DNA of 64,000 bases from Roseinatronobacter domitianus. Its GTDB lineage: Bacteria; Pseudomonadota; Alphaproteobacteria; Rhodobacterales; Rhodobacteraceae. Below, piece by piece: positions 36,344-45,055 of the stretch (the first letter of the stretch is position 1; every line of letters begins with the position of its first letter). The notes under the pieces are model-generated. The model was not told the DNA's origin. It saw only the letters and a list, made by a program, of their open reading frames with translations, and did no database searches. The stretch lies in NCBI RefSeq assembly GCF_023336755.1, contig NZ_JALZWP010000011.1, forward strand, positions 44,130 through 108,129, in the 5' to 3' direction. Position numbers and translations under genes: made by a program.

Positions 36344-37605
36344 CAGGCCGCAAGCCGCGCTTGCAAGGCTGACAGATCCGGCGCAGCCGCCACGGGACCG
36401 TAAAGCGCCATCGCACCCTTGCCCCCGACCAGCAGGCTTTCGGCATGGGCGCGTACCCCCTGCACATTGACCGCGTCGATCTTTGCAATCGCCTCTGACA
36501 GGTCCGGTACCCGCCCCCAGATGGACAAAAGCTTTGCCAGCCGTTCCGCGCGGGCTGAAGGGCTTTCCAGCCCCATCAACAGACCTGCTTTCATCTGTGC
36601 CCGCGCGCGCGCGACCTCGGCCTCTGACATGTCCCCGGCGGCGCGCTTCAACTCATCCATCGTCAAAAGCGCCAGATCGGCGACCTGATCGGCCCCGGTG
36701 CCTGCGTAAATGGTAATCATACCGGTGTCAGAATAAGCCCCGGATTGCGCAAAGACCGTGTAACACAGCCCCCGTTCTTCGCGCAGACGCTGGAAGAGGC
36801 GTGACGACATGGAACCGCCAAGCGCGCCGGAGAACACTTGCGACGTGTAGAAATCGGCGTGGCGATAGGCAGGCGCTTCAAGCGCGAAGGTGAAATGCGC
36901 CTGCTCCAGGCTGCGCGTCTCGCGCCGCTCGCCTTGGTGGAATTTCGCGGGCGCTGCCACGGCTACGGGCTTTGCAACCAAATGCCCGAAAAGCGGCTCG
37001 GCCAGACGCACCAGCATATCATGGTCAATAGCCCCCGCCGCCGACAGGATCATTTGCCCCGGCCCGTAATGGCTGGCAACAAAGCCGCGCAAATCGTCCG
37101 CACCAAAGCCCTGAACACCCGCGCTTGGCCCCAGAATGGGCCGACCGATGGGCTGACCGGGATAGGCGACCTCTTGCAGCCAGTCGAAGATGATGTCGTC
37201 GGGTGTGTCCAGCGCCTGCCCGATTTCTTGCAGGATCACACCGCGCTCGACCTCTATCTCGCGCGCGTCAAAGGCCGGGTTCAGGACAATATCGGCCAGA
37301 ACATCCAGCGCCAGCGCCACATCGGCGCGCAGCACGCGGGCATAAAACGCCGTCATCTCGCGCGAGGTATAGGCGTTGATATACCCGCCCACATCCTCGA
37401 TTTCCTCGGCGATTTGCAGCGCGCTGCGCCGGGCCGTGCCCTTGAACGCCATGTGTTCCAAGAAATGCGCGATGCCGTTTTGCTCGGCATGCTCGTGGCG
37501 GGCGCCCGCATCCACCCACAAGCCAACGGCGGCGGATTCCAGGGTGGGCATGTGTTCAGTGACAATGCGAAAGCCGTTTGGCAGGGTCGTGGTCTGGATG
37601 GTCAT
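36343..37605 (-). CDS. M16-family zinc metallopeptidase (processing-peptidase-like)
   Basis: 420 residues. The inverted zinc motif HFLEH lies at about 47-51 within GIAHFLEHMAFKGTARRSA, with a downstream Glu in ERGVILQEIGQ. The C-terminal half (SSRLFQRLREERGLCYTVF) is the second M16 lobe. Such enzymes resemble mitochondrial processing peptidase beta subunits. No signal peptide. The ATG overlaps the thrC stop by 4 bases. The thrC-M16 pair is conserved in many alphaproteobacteria; the link is unexplained. Confidence 0.94.
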   Translation of the reverse strand: MTIQTTTLPNGFRIVTEHMPTLESAAVGLWVDAGARHEHAEQNGIAHFLEHMAFKGTARRSALQIAEEIEDVGGYINAYTSREMTAFYARVLRADVALALDVLADIVLNPAFDAREIEVERGVILQEIGQALDTPDDIIFDWLQEVAYPGQPIGRPILGPSAGVQGFGADDLRGFVASHYGPGQMILSAAGAIDHDMLVRLAEPLFGHLVAKPVAVAAPAKFHQGERRETRSLEQAHFTFALEAPAYRHADFYTSQVFSGALGGSMSSRLFQRLREERGLCYTVFAQSGAYSDTGMITIYAGTGADQVADLALLTMDELKRAAGDMSEAEVARARAQMKAGLLMGLESPSARAERLAKLLSIWGRVPDLSEAIAKIDAVNVQGVRAHAESLLVGGKGAMALYGPVAAAPDLSALQARLAA

Positions 37606-38990
37606 GCAGTGCGGTTCTCGCGGATATGAGTCTGAATGGCGGAAAGGTCATTGGTCAACCGTGTAACCCGTTCCGGGCGGTCGAACAGGTCGGCCATGCG
37701 TTCGGGCAATGCCGGCCGCGCGCCGGTCGCGTCCTCGACCGCGTCGGGGAACTTGGCCGGATGGGCGGTCGCCAGCGTGACCATGGGCGTCGCTGACAAA
37801 TACGTTTCTGCCACATGCACGCCCACTGCGGAATGCGGGCATAGCACTTCGGCGGTGTCCTGCGCGGTGCGGGTGATCGTGGCCGTGGTTTCCTCTTCCG
37901 AGGCGCGGCCCGACGCAAAGGTTTCACGCAGAAATTCCAGCGCGCCTTGGCTGATCTGAAAGCCGCCGCCCGATTTCAGCTCTTCCATTAGCTGCGCCAC
38001 GGCGGCACCGTCACGCCCGTAGGCGTCGAACAAGGCGCGTTCAAAATTCGAACTGACCTGAATATCCATGGACGGGCTGATAGACGGTTTGACCCCATCG
38101 GTCAGATACCCGCCCGTGGCCAAAGCGCGGTGCAAAATATCGTTCTGATTGGTGGCGATGACCAGTTTTTCAATCGGCAGCCCCATGGCGCGGGCAATAT
38201 AGCCTGCGAAAATGTCACCGAAATTGCCGGTCGGCACGGTAAAACTGACAGGCCGGTGCGGCGCGCCAAGCGTGACAGCGGCAGAGAAGTAATAAACCAC
38301 CTGCGCCAGCACGCGCGCCCAGTTGATGCTGTTAACACCCGCCAGCCCCACCTCGTCGCGGAAGGCAAAATCGTTGAACATATCCTTGACCAACGCCTGA
38401 CAGGTGTCGAAATCGCCATCCACGGCCAGCGCGTGCACATTCGCCTCAGACGGCGTGGTCATCTGGCGGCGCTGCACCTCGGATACCCGGCCATGCGGAT
38501 AGAGGATGAACACATCGACATTATCCAGCCCACGAAACGCTTCAATCGCTGCCGAGCCGGTGTCGCCAGAGGTCGCGCCCACGATGGTCACGCGGTCGCC
38601 CGACCGCTTGAGCGCCGCCTGAAACAACTGTCCGATCAATTGCATGGCAAAATCTTTGAACGCCAAGGTCGGGCCGTGAAACAGTTCCAGCAGGAAATGG
38701 TTGGGCGCAAGTTGCTTCATCGGCGCGCGCGCCGGGTGGCCAAACCCCGCATAAGCGCGGGCGATGATCTCGCGGAATTCGTCATCGGTAAACGCACTGC
38801 CGATGAAGGGGCGCATGACAAGGAACGCCTGTTCCTCGTAGCTTAGCCCGGCAAGGCTTGCGATCTCCGACATCTTCATCGGTGGCACATGGTCGGGAAG
38901 ATATAAGCCCCCGTCACGTGCCAGCCCGGTCAGCATGGTTGCCTCAAAGTCCAGCACAGGTGCGGTGCCGCGGGTGGAGATATACTGCAT
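37602..38990 (-). CDS. thrC: Threonine synthase
   Basis: 462-residue PLP enzyme converting O-phosphohomoserine to threonine. Lys112 in ELFHGPTLAFKDFAMQ binds PLP; VGATSGDTGSAAIEAFRGLD is the phosphate-binding loop. The N-terminus MQYISTRGTAPVLDF is typical of the long (proteobacterial/fungal) class. Start 38990 is chosen on this conserved N-terminus; a longer in-frame reading would overlap SURF1 and is not conserved. Followed by the M16 protease with a 4-base overlap. Confidence 0.96.
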   Translation of the reverse strand: MQYISTRGTAPVLDFEATMLTGLARDGGLYLPDHVPPMKMSEIASLAGLSYEEQAFLVMRPFIGSAFTDDEFREIIARAYAGFGHPARAPMKQLAPNHFLLELFHGPTLAFKDFAMQLIGQLFQAALKRSGDRVTIVGATSGDTGSAAIEAFRGLDNVDVFILYPHGRVSEVQRRQMTTPSEANVHALAVDGDFDTCQALVKDMFNDFAFRDEVGLAGVNSINWARVLAQVVYYFSAAVTLGAPHRPVSFTVPTGNFGDIFAGYIARAMGLPIEKLVIATNQNDILHRALATGGYLTDGVKPSISPSMDIQVSSNFERALFDAYGRDGAAVAQLMEELKSGGGFQISQGALEFLRETFASGRASEEETTATITRTAQDTAEVLCPHSAVGVHVAETYLSATPMVTLATAHPAKFPDAVEDATGARPALPERMADLFDRPERVTRLTNDLSAIQTHIRENRTA

Positions 38991-39004
38991 GTAAGAACCG
39001 ATCC

Positions 39005-39688
39005 TCAGTCGCGTTGCGCTCTGATACGCCACAGAAAGAAAACTGTCATCCCCGCCCATGCAAGCGCCATCAGAAACCATTGCACGGCGTAACCCAAGTG
39101 ATTGTCGGGGATGGAGACGCCATCCACTGGCATGGGCTGTATCAGCGGATGCGGGGGGTTGCTGGCGCGCAGAACCAGCATGACCGGTTCAGTGCCCAGA
39201 TGTTCGGCCAACGGCGCCACGTCGCGGGCGAAAAACAGGTCATCCGCCCGGTCATACCCCGGAGTGAAGCTGTCGGCGTCATTTGGCCATTGCAGATTGC
39301 CTACAAGCGTTTGCGGTTCGGCATCTGGCACGCCCAAATCTATACGTCGCGCTTCTGGCAGAAACCCGCGATCCACAAGGACCATGCGTCCACCCTCTGT
39401 CTGCACTGCACCGATCACCCGAAATCCCGGCCCCTGCCCTTTCAGGGCTGACAGCACAAAGGTCTGCGAAGGCTGAAAACGGCCCGTGATCCGCACCGGA
39501 CGATAATTGTCGGCCTCTGGGTCCGGGCTATCGGGCAGCGCATCGGGCGTTCCCACAAGACGCGCTTCCATATCCGCGGTCAGCGTGGCTTTCTGCCCGG
39601 CGCGGTCCAGCTGCCAGACTCCAAGCGCAATCAGAATCGCAGTTCCGATCAGGCCGAATAGCGCGGGTAGGATCAAGCGGCGGGTCAC
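39005..39688 (-). CDS. SURF1 family cytochrome-oxidase assembly protein
   Basis: 227 residues. It has two membrane segments framing a periplasmic domain: the first near the N-terminus (LFGLIGTAILIALGVWQLDR, GxWQL/xxRxxKxxL is a family signature) and the second near the C-terminus (WFLMALAWAGMTVFFLWRI). SURF1 helps insert heme a into subunit I of aa3-type oxidase. GTG start with GGAGAG just upstream. It follows ctaE and precedes thrC on the minus strand. Confidence 0.9.
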   Translation of the reverse strand: MTRRLILPALFGLIGTAILIALGVWQLDRAGQKATLTADMEARLVGTPDALPDSPDPEADNYRPVRITGRFQPSQTFVLSALKGQGPGFRVIGAVQTEGGRMVLVDRGFLPEARRIDLGVPDAEPQTLVGNLQWPNDADSFTPGYDRADDLFFARDVAPLAEHLGTEPVMLVLRASNPPHPLIQPMPVDGVSIPDNHLGYAVQWFLMALAWAGMTVFFLWRIRAQRD

Positions 39689-39713
39689 GGGGCTCTCCGG
39701 TCTGGTGCAACGG

Positions 39714-39741
39714 AAAAGCGCGCGCCCGCAGGCCCGCGCTT
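39714..39741 (-). terminator. Hairpin between ctaE and the SURF1 gene
   Basis: On the minus strand a stem AAGCGCG / CGCGCTT with a 12-base loop is followed by TTCC. It lies directly after ctaE and before the SURF1 start. It may be a partial terminator separating the oxidase genes from SURF1-thrC. Confidence 0.4.
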
Positions 39742-39766
39742 CCCGATAACTGACATTTGGTCGGGC

Positions 39767-40570
39767 TTACATGCCCCAGATATACACCGCAAAGAACAGG
39801 AACAACCAGACCACGTCGACGAAATGCCAATACCAAGCGGCGGCTTCGAACCCGACATGGCGTTCGGCGGTGAAATGGCCCGCGCGCACCCGGAACCAAC
39901 AGATCGCCAAAAAGATTGTGCCGATGATGACATGAAACCCGTGGAAGCCCGTCGCCATGAAGAAATTGGCGAAGAATACGTCACCCGCGAAGGAGTAATC
40001 GCGATGGCTTACAAGATAGACATATTCGTAAGCCTGCAAACCGGTGAAGGCGATGCCCAGAAGCACGCCCAACAAAAGGCCCATTTCCACATTCTTGCGA
40101 GTGCCGCCATGCACCAATTCATGGTGCGCCCAAGTCACGGCACAGCCCGACAGCAACAGGACCAGCGTGTTGATGAGCGGTAGCTCGAATGCGTTGACCG
40201 CGTAAATATAGGGCTGCACATATTCGGTCCCGACATATTCATACATCGGATACATGGCGTGCTTGAAGAAACTCCAGAACCACGCGGCGAAGAACATCAC
40301 TTCGGACATGATGAACAGAATGAACCCGTAACGCAGGCCAATGGTCACGACGGGCGTGTGGTCGCCCGCATGGCTTTCTACGATTACGTCTTTCCACCAT
40401 TCGAACATGACATAAAGGACACCTGCCAACCCCATCAGGAACAGCCACGGGCCGTTGTCATGCATCCACATGACCGCGCCAAACAGCATGATGAAGCCCG
40501 ACAGCGCCGCCACAAATGGCCAGATCGACGGGGGCAGAACGTGGTAATCGTGGTTTTTTGCGTGGGCCAT
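39767..40570 (-). CDS. ctaE: Cytochrome c oxidase subunit III
   Basis: 267-residue membrane subunit of aa3-type oxidase with seven spans. Recognisable stretches: [79 protein letters not shown] and the C-terminal [21 protein letters not shown]. It follows ctaG on the minus strand with a 46-base gap. Subunit I (ctaD) is not in the window, as in most Rhodobacteraceae. Confidence 0.98.
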   Translation of the reverse strand: MAHAKNHDYHVLPPSIWPFVAALSGFIMLFGAVMWMHDNGPWLFLMGLAGVLYVMFEWWKDVIVESHAGDHTPVVTIGLRYGFILFIMSEVMFFAAWFWSFFKHAMYPMYEYVGTEYVQPYIYAVNAFELPLINTLVLLLSGCAVTWAHHELVHGGTRKNVEMGLLLGVLLGIAFTGLQAYEYVYLVSHRDYSFAGDVFFANFFMATGFHGFHVIIGTIFLAICWFRVRAGHFTAERHVGFEAAAWYWHFVDVVWLFLFFAVYIWGM

Positions 40571-40616
40571 TGTCAGCAGTTCCCTCGGGGTTGGTCTGAT
40601 CTTGTGTCAGCTTGGC

Positions 40617-41195
40617 TTAGTTGGTCACGACCTCTGCCGGGGGAGTGTAATCCTCCGGAATGTCGGTCGCGTGGAAGGTATAAGACAGTGTGATCGTGTG
40701 GACCGCCTTGGCATCGCGGTCATCAACGATCTCTGGGTCAACGAAATAGGTCACAGGCATCAATACGGTTTCACCGGGTTGCAAAACTTGCAATTCAAAG
40801 CAAAAGCAGTCGATCTTGGTGAAGAAGCGCCCGGCCTCGTATGGGGTGACATTGTAACTGGCGGTGCCTGCGATGGGCTGGTCTGTCGGGTTATGCGCCT
40901 CATAGAACGCCAGCCCGGTGTCCCCAATGCGGATTTCCATGGTGCGTTCAACCGGCTTGAAATCCCACGGAAAATCGCGTTCGACCGACGAGTCGAAGCG
41001 CACGCGCATGGTTTGGTCAAGGATCACATCGCCCGCAGAGCTAGCGGTATTGGTGGTGCCGCCATAGCCGGTAACCCGGCAAAACAGATCGTAAAGCGGA
41101 ACCGAAGCCCAGCCAAGGCCGGCCATGAAGACAACAACGGCCAATGTTTGCATCAGTGTCTTTTGTTTGCCGCTCATATTCGCAAAGACAGACAT
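40617..41195 (-). CDS. ctaG: Cytochrome c oxidase assembly protein CtaG/Cox11
   Basis: 192 residues. It delivers copper to the CuB site of subunit I. One membrane anchor (MQTLAVVVFMAGLGWASVPLY) is followed by a periplasmic beta-domain with the copper-binding IDCFCFELQ (CFCF). The ATG shares one base with the stop of the upstream small ORF (TGATG), with GGAG before it; an in-frame GTG one codon earlier is less likely. Part of ctaC-ctaB-ORF-ctaG-ctaE. Confidence 0.95.
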   Translation of the reverse strand: MSVFANMSGKQKTLMQTLAVVVFMAGLGWASVPLYDLFCRVTGYGGTTNTASSAGDVILDQTMRVRFDSSVERDFPWDFKPVERTMEIRIGDTGLAFYEAHNPTDQPIAGTASYNVTPYEAGRFFTKIDCFCFELQVLQPGETVLMPVTYFVDPEIVDDRDAKAVHTITLSYTFHATDIPEDYTPPAEVVTN

Positions 41196-41395
41196 CACTC
41201 CTCCGTCGGGATAAGCGTGGCCGGATCAAGCATCGGCCGATATGTATGGTCGAATGCCTCTATAGAGCCACCGCCCGACACTTTGGCAATCGTCAAGCCA
41301 AAGACCAATGCGATGAAGGCAAGCAGCACCAGCGCCAGCCCGACATTCCGGCCAGAGCGGCGCTTGTGAAGCGGGTGTTCGCGGGCAATCGCCAT
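41195..41395 (-). CDS. Small one-span membrane protein in the cta cluster (CoxF-like)
   Basis: 66 residues. Basic N-terminus MAIAREHPLHKRRSGRNVG, one hydrophobic span LALVLLAFIALVFGLTIA (about 20-37), and a short periplasmic tail ending PMLDPATLIPTEE. A small ORF of this kind sits between ctaB and ctaG in Rhodobacteraceae and is often called CoxF; its function is not established. It is tightly coupled: its start overlaps the ctaB stop (TGATG) and its stop overlaps the ctaG start in the same manner. Confidence 0.85.
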   Translation of the reverse strand: MAIAREHPLHKRRSGRNVGLALVLLAFIALVFGLTIAKVSGGGSIEAFDHTYRPMLDPATLIPTEE

Positions 41396-42369
41396 CAGAG
41401 CATCTCCATCAGGTTGAACTGCGCGACGAACTCTGCGTAAGCGGGCAGGTTCCGCAAGGCTGCCTCGGCGATCAAAGCACCGAATAGCACGAACAGGTAG
41501 GATAGCGAGAAGCGGAAAACGCGCTTTTCGGTGGCGTAGCTATCTGCCTCTGCCTGCACTTCATCGCGCTTCCAGATTGCCCACGCGCCATGCAGGAACC
41601 CAAGGCTGAACCAAAGCGCTGCCGCCAGGTAGACCGGCCCACCGATGCTGGTTAACCCGGTCGCCAAGGCCACCGGCAAAAGCGCAATGGTGTAAACGAG
41701 GATATGCGTGCGGGTTGCGCGGCGACCGTGCGTGACGGTCAACATAGGAACCTTTGCTTCATGATAATCCGACTTCATGAACAGCGCCAAGGCCCAGAAA
41801 TGGGGCGGGGTCCACATGAACACCAGCAGGAACATCAAGCACGCCTCTACGCTGACGCTACCTGTGACAGCGGCCCAGCCAATCATCGGGGGGAATGCAC
41901 CTGCCGCACCCCCGATGACAATATTCTGAGGCGTCGCGCGTTTCAGCCACATGGAATAAATCACGACATAGAAGAAGATCGTGAACGCCAGCAGCGCGGC
42001 AGCCAACGCATTGGTGGCCAACCACAGCATGATGACAGAGATAGCAGATAGGGTAACGCCAATCGCAAGCGCCTCCCCCTCTGTCACCTTGCCCGACGGA
42101 ATCGGGCGCTTGGCGGTTCGCTTCATAACCGCGTCGATATCAGCATCCCACCACATGTTCAGCGCGCCAGAGGCACCGCCGCCCAGCGCGATGAAGATAA
42201 TCGCCGCCAATGCTTCGATCGGATGAATACCGCCGGGCGCGACCAAAAGCCCGCTGAGCGCGGTGAACACCACCAGTGTCATCACGCGAGGTTTCAGCAA
42301 CGCGACATAATCACCGAACTCCGCGTCTGCGGGGCCAGTCTGCGTAAAATCTGCGCGAATGTCGGTCAT
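41395..42369 (-). CDS. ctaB: Protoheme IX farnesyltransferase (heme o synthase)
   Basis: 324-residue membrane prenyltransferase adding farnesyl to protoheme, giving heme o for heme a synthesis. The polyprenyl-diphosphate-binding motif is GALNMWWDADIDAVMKRTAKRP, with a second acidic loop near SIGGPVY. Nine predicted spans, including LVVFTALSGLLVAPGG and AAIIFIALGGGASGALN. The stop is joined to the start of the small ORF. It follows ctaC by 33 bases. Confidence 0.97.
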   Translation of the reverse strand: MTDIRADFTQTGPADAEFGDYVALLKPRVMTLVVFTALSGLLVAPGGIHPIEALAAIIFIALGGGASGALNMWWDADIDAVMKRTAKRPIPSGKVTEGEALAIGVTLSAISVIMLWLATNALAAALLAFTIFFYVVIYSMWLKRATPQNIVIGGAAGAFPPMIGWAAVTGSVSVEACLMFLLVFMWTPPHFWALALFMKSDYHEAKVPMLTVTHGRRATRTHILVYTIALLPVALATGLTSIGGPVYLAAALWFSLGFLHGAWAIWKRDEVQAEADSYATEKRVFRFSLSYLFVLFGALIAEAALRNLPAYAEFVAQFNLMEML

Positions 42370-42402
42370 GAGCTTATCCGGTGCGAAACAGCGAGCGCGG
42401 GT

Positions 42403-43284
42403 TTATTCGGCAGCAGCAAGCTGAATGCCATCGCGAACCTCAGCTTCCCAAGATCCTTCGGCAAATTGCGCGCCCTGACGCTCCAGCCACGCGATATACT
42501 CTTCTTCGCTTACTGCTTTTACGGTGATGGGCATGTAGGCGTGGTTAATGCCGCACAGTTCGGAGCATTGACCAAAGTAGATACCTTCTTCCTGAACATT
42601 GAACCACAATTCAGCCAAGCGGCCCGGAACGCCGTCTTGTTTTACGCCAAAGGCGGGCATGGCCCATGCGTGGATCACGTCAGCCGCCGTCACCTGCATG
42701 ACGACGTTCTTGCCCACTGGCACGACCACTGCTGTATCGGTTGCCAGAAGAAACTGATCCTGAGTGTAGCCGTAGTCTTCCAATTCCTCGCGTTGCAGCA
42801 TGAAACTGGAAAATTCAACGCCATGATCGACATACTCATAACCCCAATACCACTGAAAACCGGTGGTCTTGATGGTCACATCTGCTTCCGGCATCGTCTG
42901 CTCGTAGCGCAGGGCCGGGAAGCTGAAGAATGCGATGACCAGCAAGATAAGCGCGGGGATGGCGGTCCAAGCGACCTCCAACGGCGAGTTATGGGTAAAT
43001 TTCGCGGGCGTCGGGTTAGTCCGACGGTTGTGGAAGACAATCACCCAGATCAACAGCGCAGTCACAAACAGCGTCGTGGGGACGATGATCCACAGCAGCA
43101 GGTTGTCCAGAAACAAAACGCCATCAGCAATAGATGACGCTGGGGTCTGCAACGCCATGCCGCCCGGCACCGGCGCGCCGCGCACCGGCAATTCCGGCAA
43201 TTGGTCATCGGCGAATGCGACAGTGGCAAACAGGCTGCTTGCGGCTGTGACGGCGGCGGCGGTCATGGCAGAGAGTAGGCGCAT
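42403..43284 (-). CDS. ctaC: Cytochrome c oxidase subunit II
   Basis: 293 residues. Signal peptide (about 1-25, AAAVTAASSLFATVAFA), two membrane helices (LLLWIIVPTTLFVTALLIWVI and IPALILLVIAFFSFPA), and the periplasmic cupredoxin domain with the CuA ligands in QCSELCGINHAYMPI. It receives electrons from cytochrome c. First gene of the minus-strand cta run; the region in front contains an FNR-like site shared with tldD. Confidence 0.98.
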   Translation of the reverse strand: MRLLSAMTAAAVTAASSLFATVAFADDQLPELPVRGAPVPGGMALQTPASSIADGVLFLDNLLLWIIVPTTLFVTALLIWVIVFHNRRTNPTPAKFTHNSPLEVAWTAIPALILLVIAFFSFPALRYEQTMPEADVTIKTTGFQWYWGYEYVDHGVEFSSFMLQREELEDYGYTQDQFLLATDTAVVVPVGKNVVMQVTAADVIHAWAMPAFGVKQDGVPGRLAELWFNVQEEGIYFGQCSELCGINHAYMPITVKAVSEEEYIAWLERQGAQFAEGSWEAEVRDGIQLAAAE

Positions 43285-43439
43285 GTTCGGTTCCCGTTAT
43301 TGTGCGGCTTTGCGCCGCGTTCTGTCCGGCATGGTCACAGATTTCGCTGTATGCCATGGAATTCCGTTGAGCTTTATTCACCTAAAACCATATTACATAT
43401 CTCAGAACAAGCAAAACCGATGCGACACATTGCCATTTG

Positions 43440-43453
43440 TTGATCTATGTCAA
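43440..43453. promoter_or_regulatory. FNR/CRP-type palindrome between ctaC and tldD
   Basis: TTGAT-CTAT-GTCAA: nine of ten positions of the FNR/FnrL consensus TTGAT-N4-ATCAA. It is 156 bases upstream of the ctaC start and 65 bases upstream of the tldD start. An oxygen-responsive site would fit control of the oxidase genes. Identified by pattern only. Confidence 0.5.
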
Positions 43454-43517
43454 AGACATTGACAACAGGTTACGCCGCAACGCAGCACAAATGCCACTTT
43501 CAACGCCAGAGGCCTAG

Positions 43518-44939
43518 ATGACCCAGACCGATTTTCGCCCTTTCGACAGTTTTATGGATGAAGGGCAAGCACTTGCCGAATTGCGCGCGGCTACGGACGG
43601 GGCCGATGATGGCGAGCTGTTTCTAGAGCGGCGTGTCTCCGAGTCGGTCAGTTTGGACGATGGGCGCGTGAAATCCGCCAGCTACAACGCCGCCGAAGGG
43701 TTTGGCCTGCGCGCCGTGCGGGGAGAGGTAACGGGGTATGCCCACTCCACCCATATGACGATCGAAGCCTTGCGCCGCGCCGCACAGACCGCACGTTTGG
43801 CTGTAGGGGCTGGTGGCGGCACGTTGGCCGATGCGCCACAAGCCACGAATCAGCGGCTTTACCGGGACATTGATCCGGTATCGGAAGTGGCCTTTGCCAC
43901 AAAGATAGACCTGCTGCGCGAGATCGACGATTACCTGCGTGCCGCCGATCCGCGTGTCGTACAAGTGTCTGTGGCCTTGGCCGCCACGCGGCAAGAGATT
44001 GAAATCCTGCGCCCCGAAGGCCTGCGTATGCGCGATGCGCGCCCAATGGCGCGGCTGAATATCTCTGTCATCGTGGAGCAGGACGGACGGCGCGAATCAG
44101 GCGGCATGGGTGGCGGCGGACGCGCCGAGCTTTCGACCTTTATCGCGCGCGAGCATTGGCAACCCGTCGCCAAAGAAGCCCTGCGCATCGCCTTGGTGAA
44201 CTTGCGGGCCGATCCTGCTCCGGCGGGCGTAATGGATGTGGTGCTTGGGCCAGGCTGGCCCGGCATCTTGTTGCACGAAGCCATCGGGCATGGGCTGGAA
44301 GGCGATTTCAACCGCAAGGGCAGTTCCGCCTTTGCCGGGCTGATGGGCCAGCAGATCGCGGCCCCCGGAGTTACCGTATTGGATGACGGCACCCTGCCCG
44401 ACCGGCGCGGGTCGCTGACCATAGACGACGAGGGCACGCCCAGCGCCCGCAACGTGCTGATCGAGGATGGCAAATTGGTGGGCTATATGCAGGACCGCCA
44501 GAACGCGCGACTGGTGGGCGTGGCCCCCACTGGCAACGGGCGGCGCGAGAGCTACGAACACGCCCCCATGCCGCGCATGACCAACACTTACATGCAAGCG
44601 GGCGACAGCGACCCGGTCGATATTCTGGCAGGGCTGAAAGATGGCATATACGCCGTGGGCTTTGGCGGTGGGCAGGTGGACATTACGAATGGCAAATTCG
44701 TGTTTTCCTGCACCGAAGCCTACCGTGTGCAAAACGGTAAGGTGGGCGCACCGATCAAAGGTGCCACCCTGATTGGCGATGGCGCAACCGCGCTGACCAA
44801 AATCCGCGCGGTGGGCAATGACCTGCAACTGGACCCCGGCATCGGAACTTGCGGCAAGGCCGGGCAATGGGTGCCCGTGGGCGTGGGTCAGCCAACGCTA
44901 ATGATTGGCGGGCTGACTGTCGGCGGCAGCGCGGCGTGA
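43518..44939 (+). CDS. tldD: Metalloprotease TldD
   Basis: 473 residues of the TldD/PmbA (modulator of gyrase) protease family, which trims leader peptides of small peptides. The zinc motif is HEAIGHGLEGDF (HExxxH, about 254-260), and the C-terminal end WVPVGVGQPTLMIGGLTVGGSAA is characteristic. The partner TldE is not present nearby. The gene is divergent from ctaC; this placement is frequent in Rhodobacteraceae. No signal peptide. Confidence 0.96.
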   Translation: MTQTDFRPFDSFMDEGQALAELRAATDGADDGELFLERRVSESVSLDDGRVKSASYNAAEGFGLRAVRGEVTGYAHSTHMTIEALRRAAQTARLAVGAGGGTLADAPQATNQRLYRDIDPVSEVAFATKIDLLREIDDYLRAADPRVVQVSVALAATRQEIEILRPEGLRMRDARPMARLNISVIVEQDGRRESGGMGGGGRAELSTFIAREHWQPVAKEALRIALVNLRADPAPAGVMDVVLGPGWPGILLHEAIGHGLEGDFNRKGSSAFAGLMGQQIAAPGVTVLDDGTLPDRRGSLTIDDEGTPSARNVLIEDGKLVGYMQDRQNARLVGVAPTGNGRRESYEHAPMPRMTNTYMQAGDSDPVDILAGLKDGIYAVGFGGGQVDITNGKFVFSCTEAYRVQNGKVGAPIKGATLIGDGATALTKIRAVGNDLQLDPGIGTCGKAGQWVPVGVGQPTLMIGGLTVGGSAA

Positions 44940-45019
44940 CAGGGCTTTGACGCGGCCCAGCGGCCCAAAAGCCTGCCCCGGCCGTTTGATACATTGTGAC
45001 GACGGGCCGAATGTCGTAA

Positions 45020-45046
45020 CCCTTCACGCAGACGTGTTGTGAAGGG
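45020..45046 (+). promoter_or_regulatory. Hairpin covering the ribosome-binding site of the SbtA-like gene
   Basis: An 8-bp perfect inverted repeat, CCCTTCAC / GTGAAGGG, with an 11-base loop. The 3' arm together with the next base contains the probable ribosome-binding sequence GAAGGGG, which ends 9 bases before the ATG at 45056. In RNA the hairpin would hide that site, and as DNA the same repeat could be an operator. A nested small repeat (CGTA-type) is not seen. No known riboswitch is recognised. Confidence 0.55.
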
Positions 45047-45055
45047 GTCTGTCAC

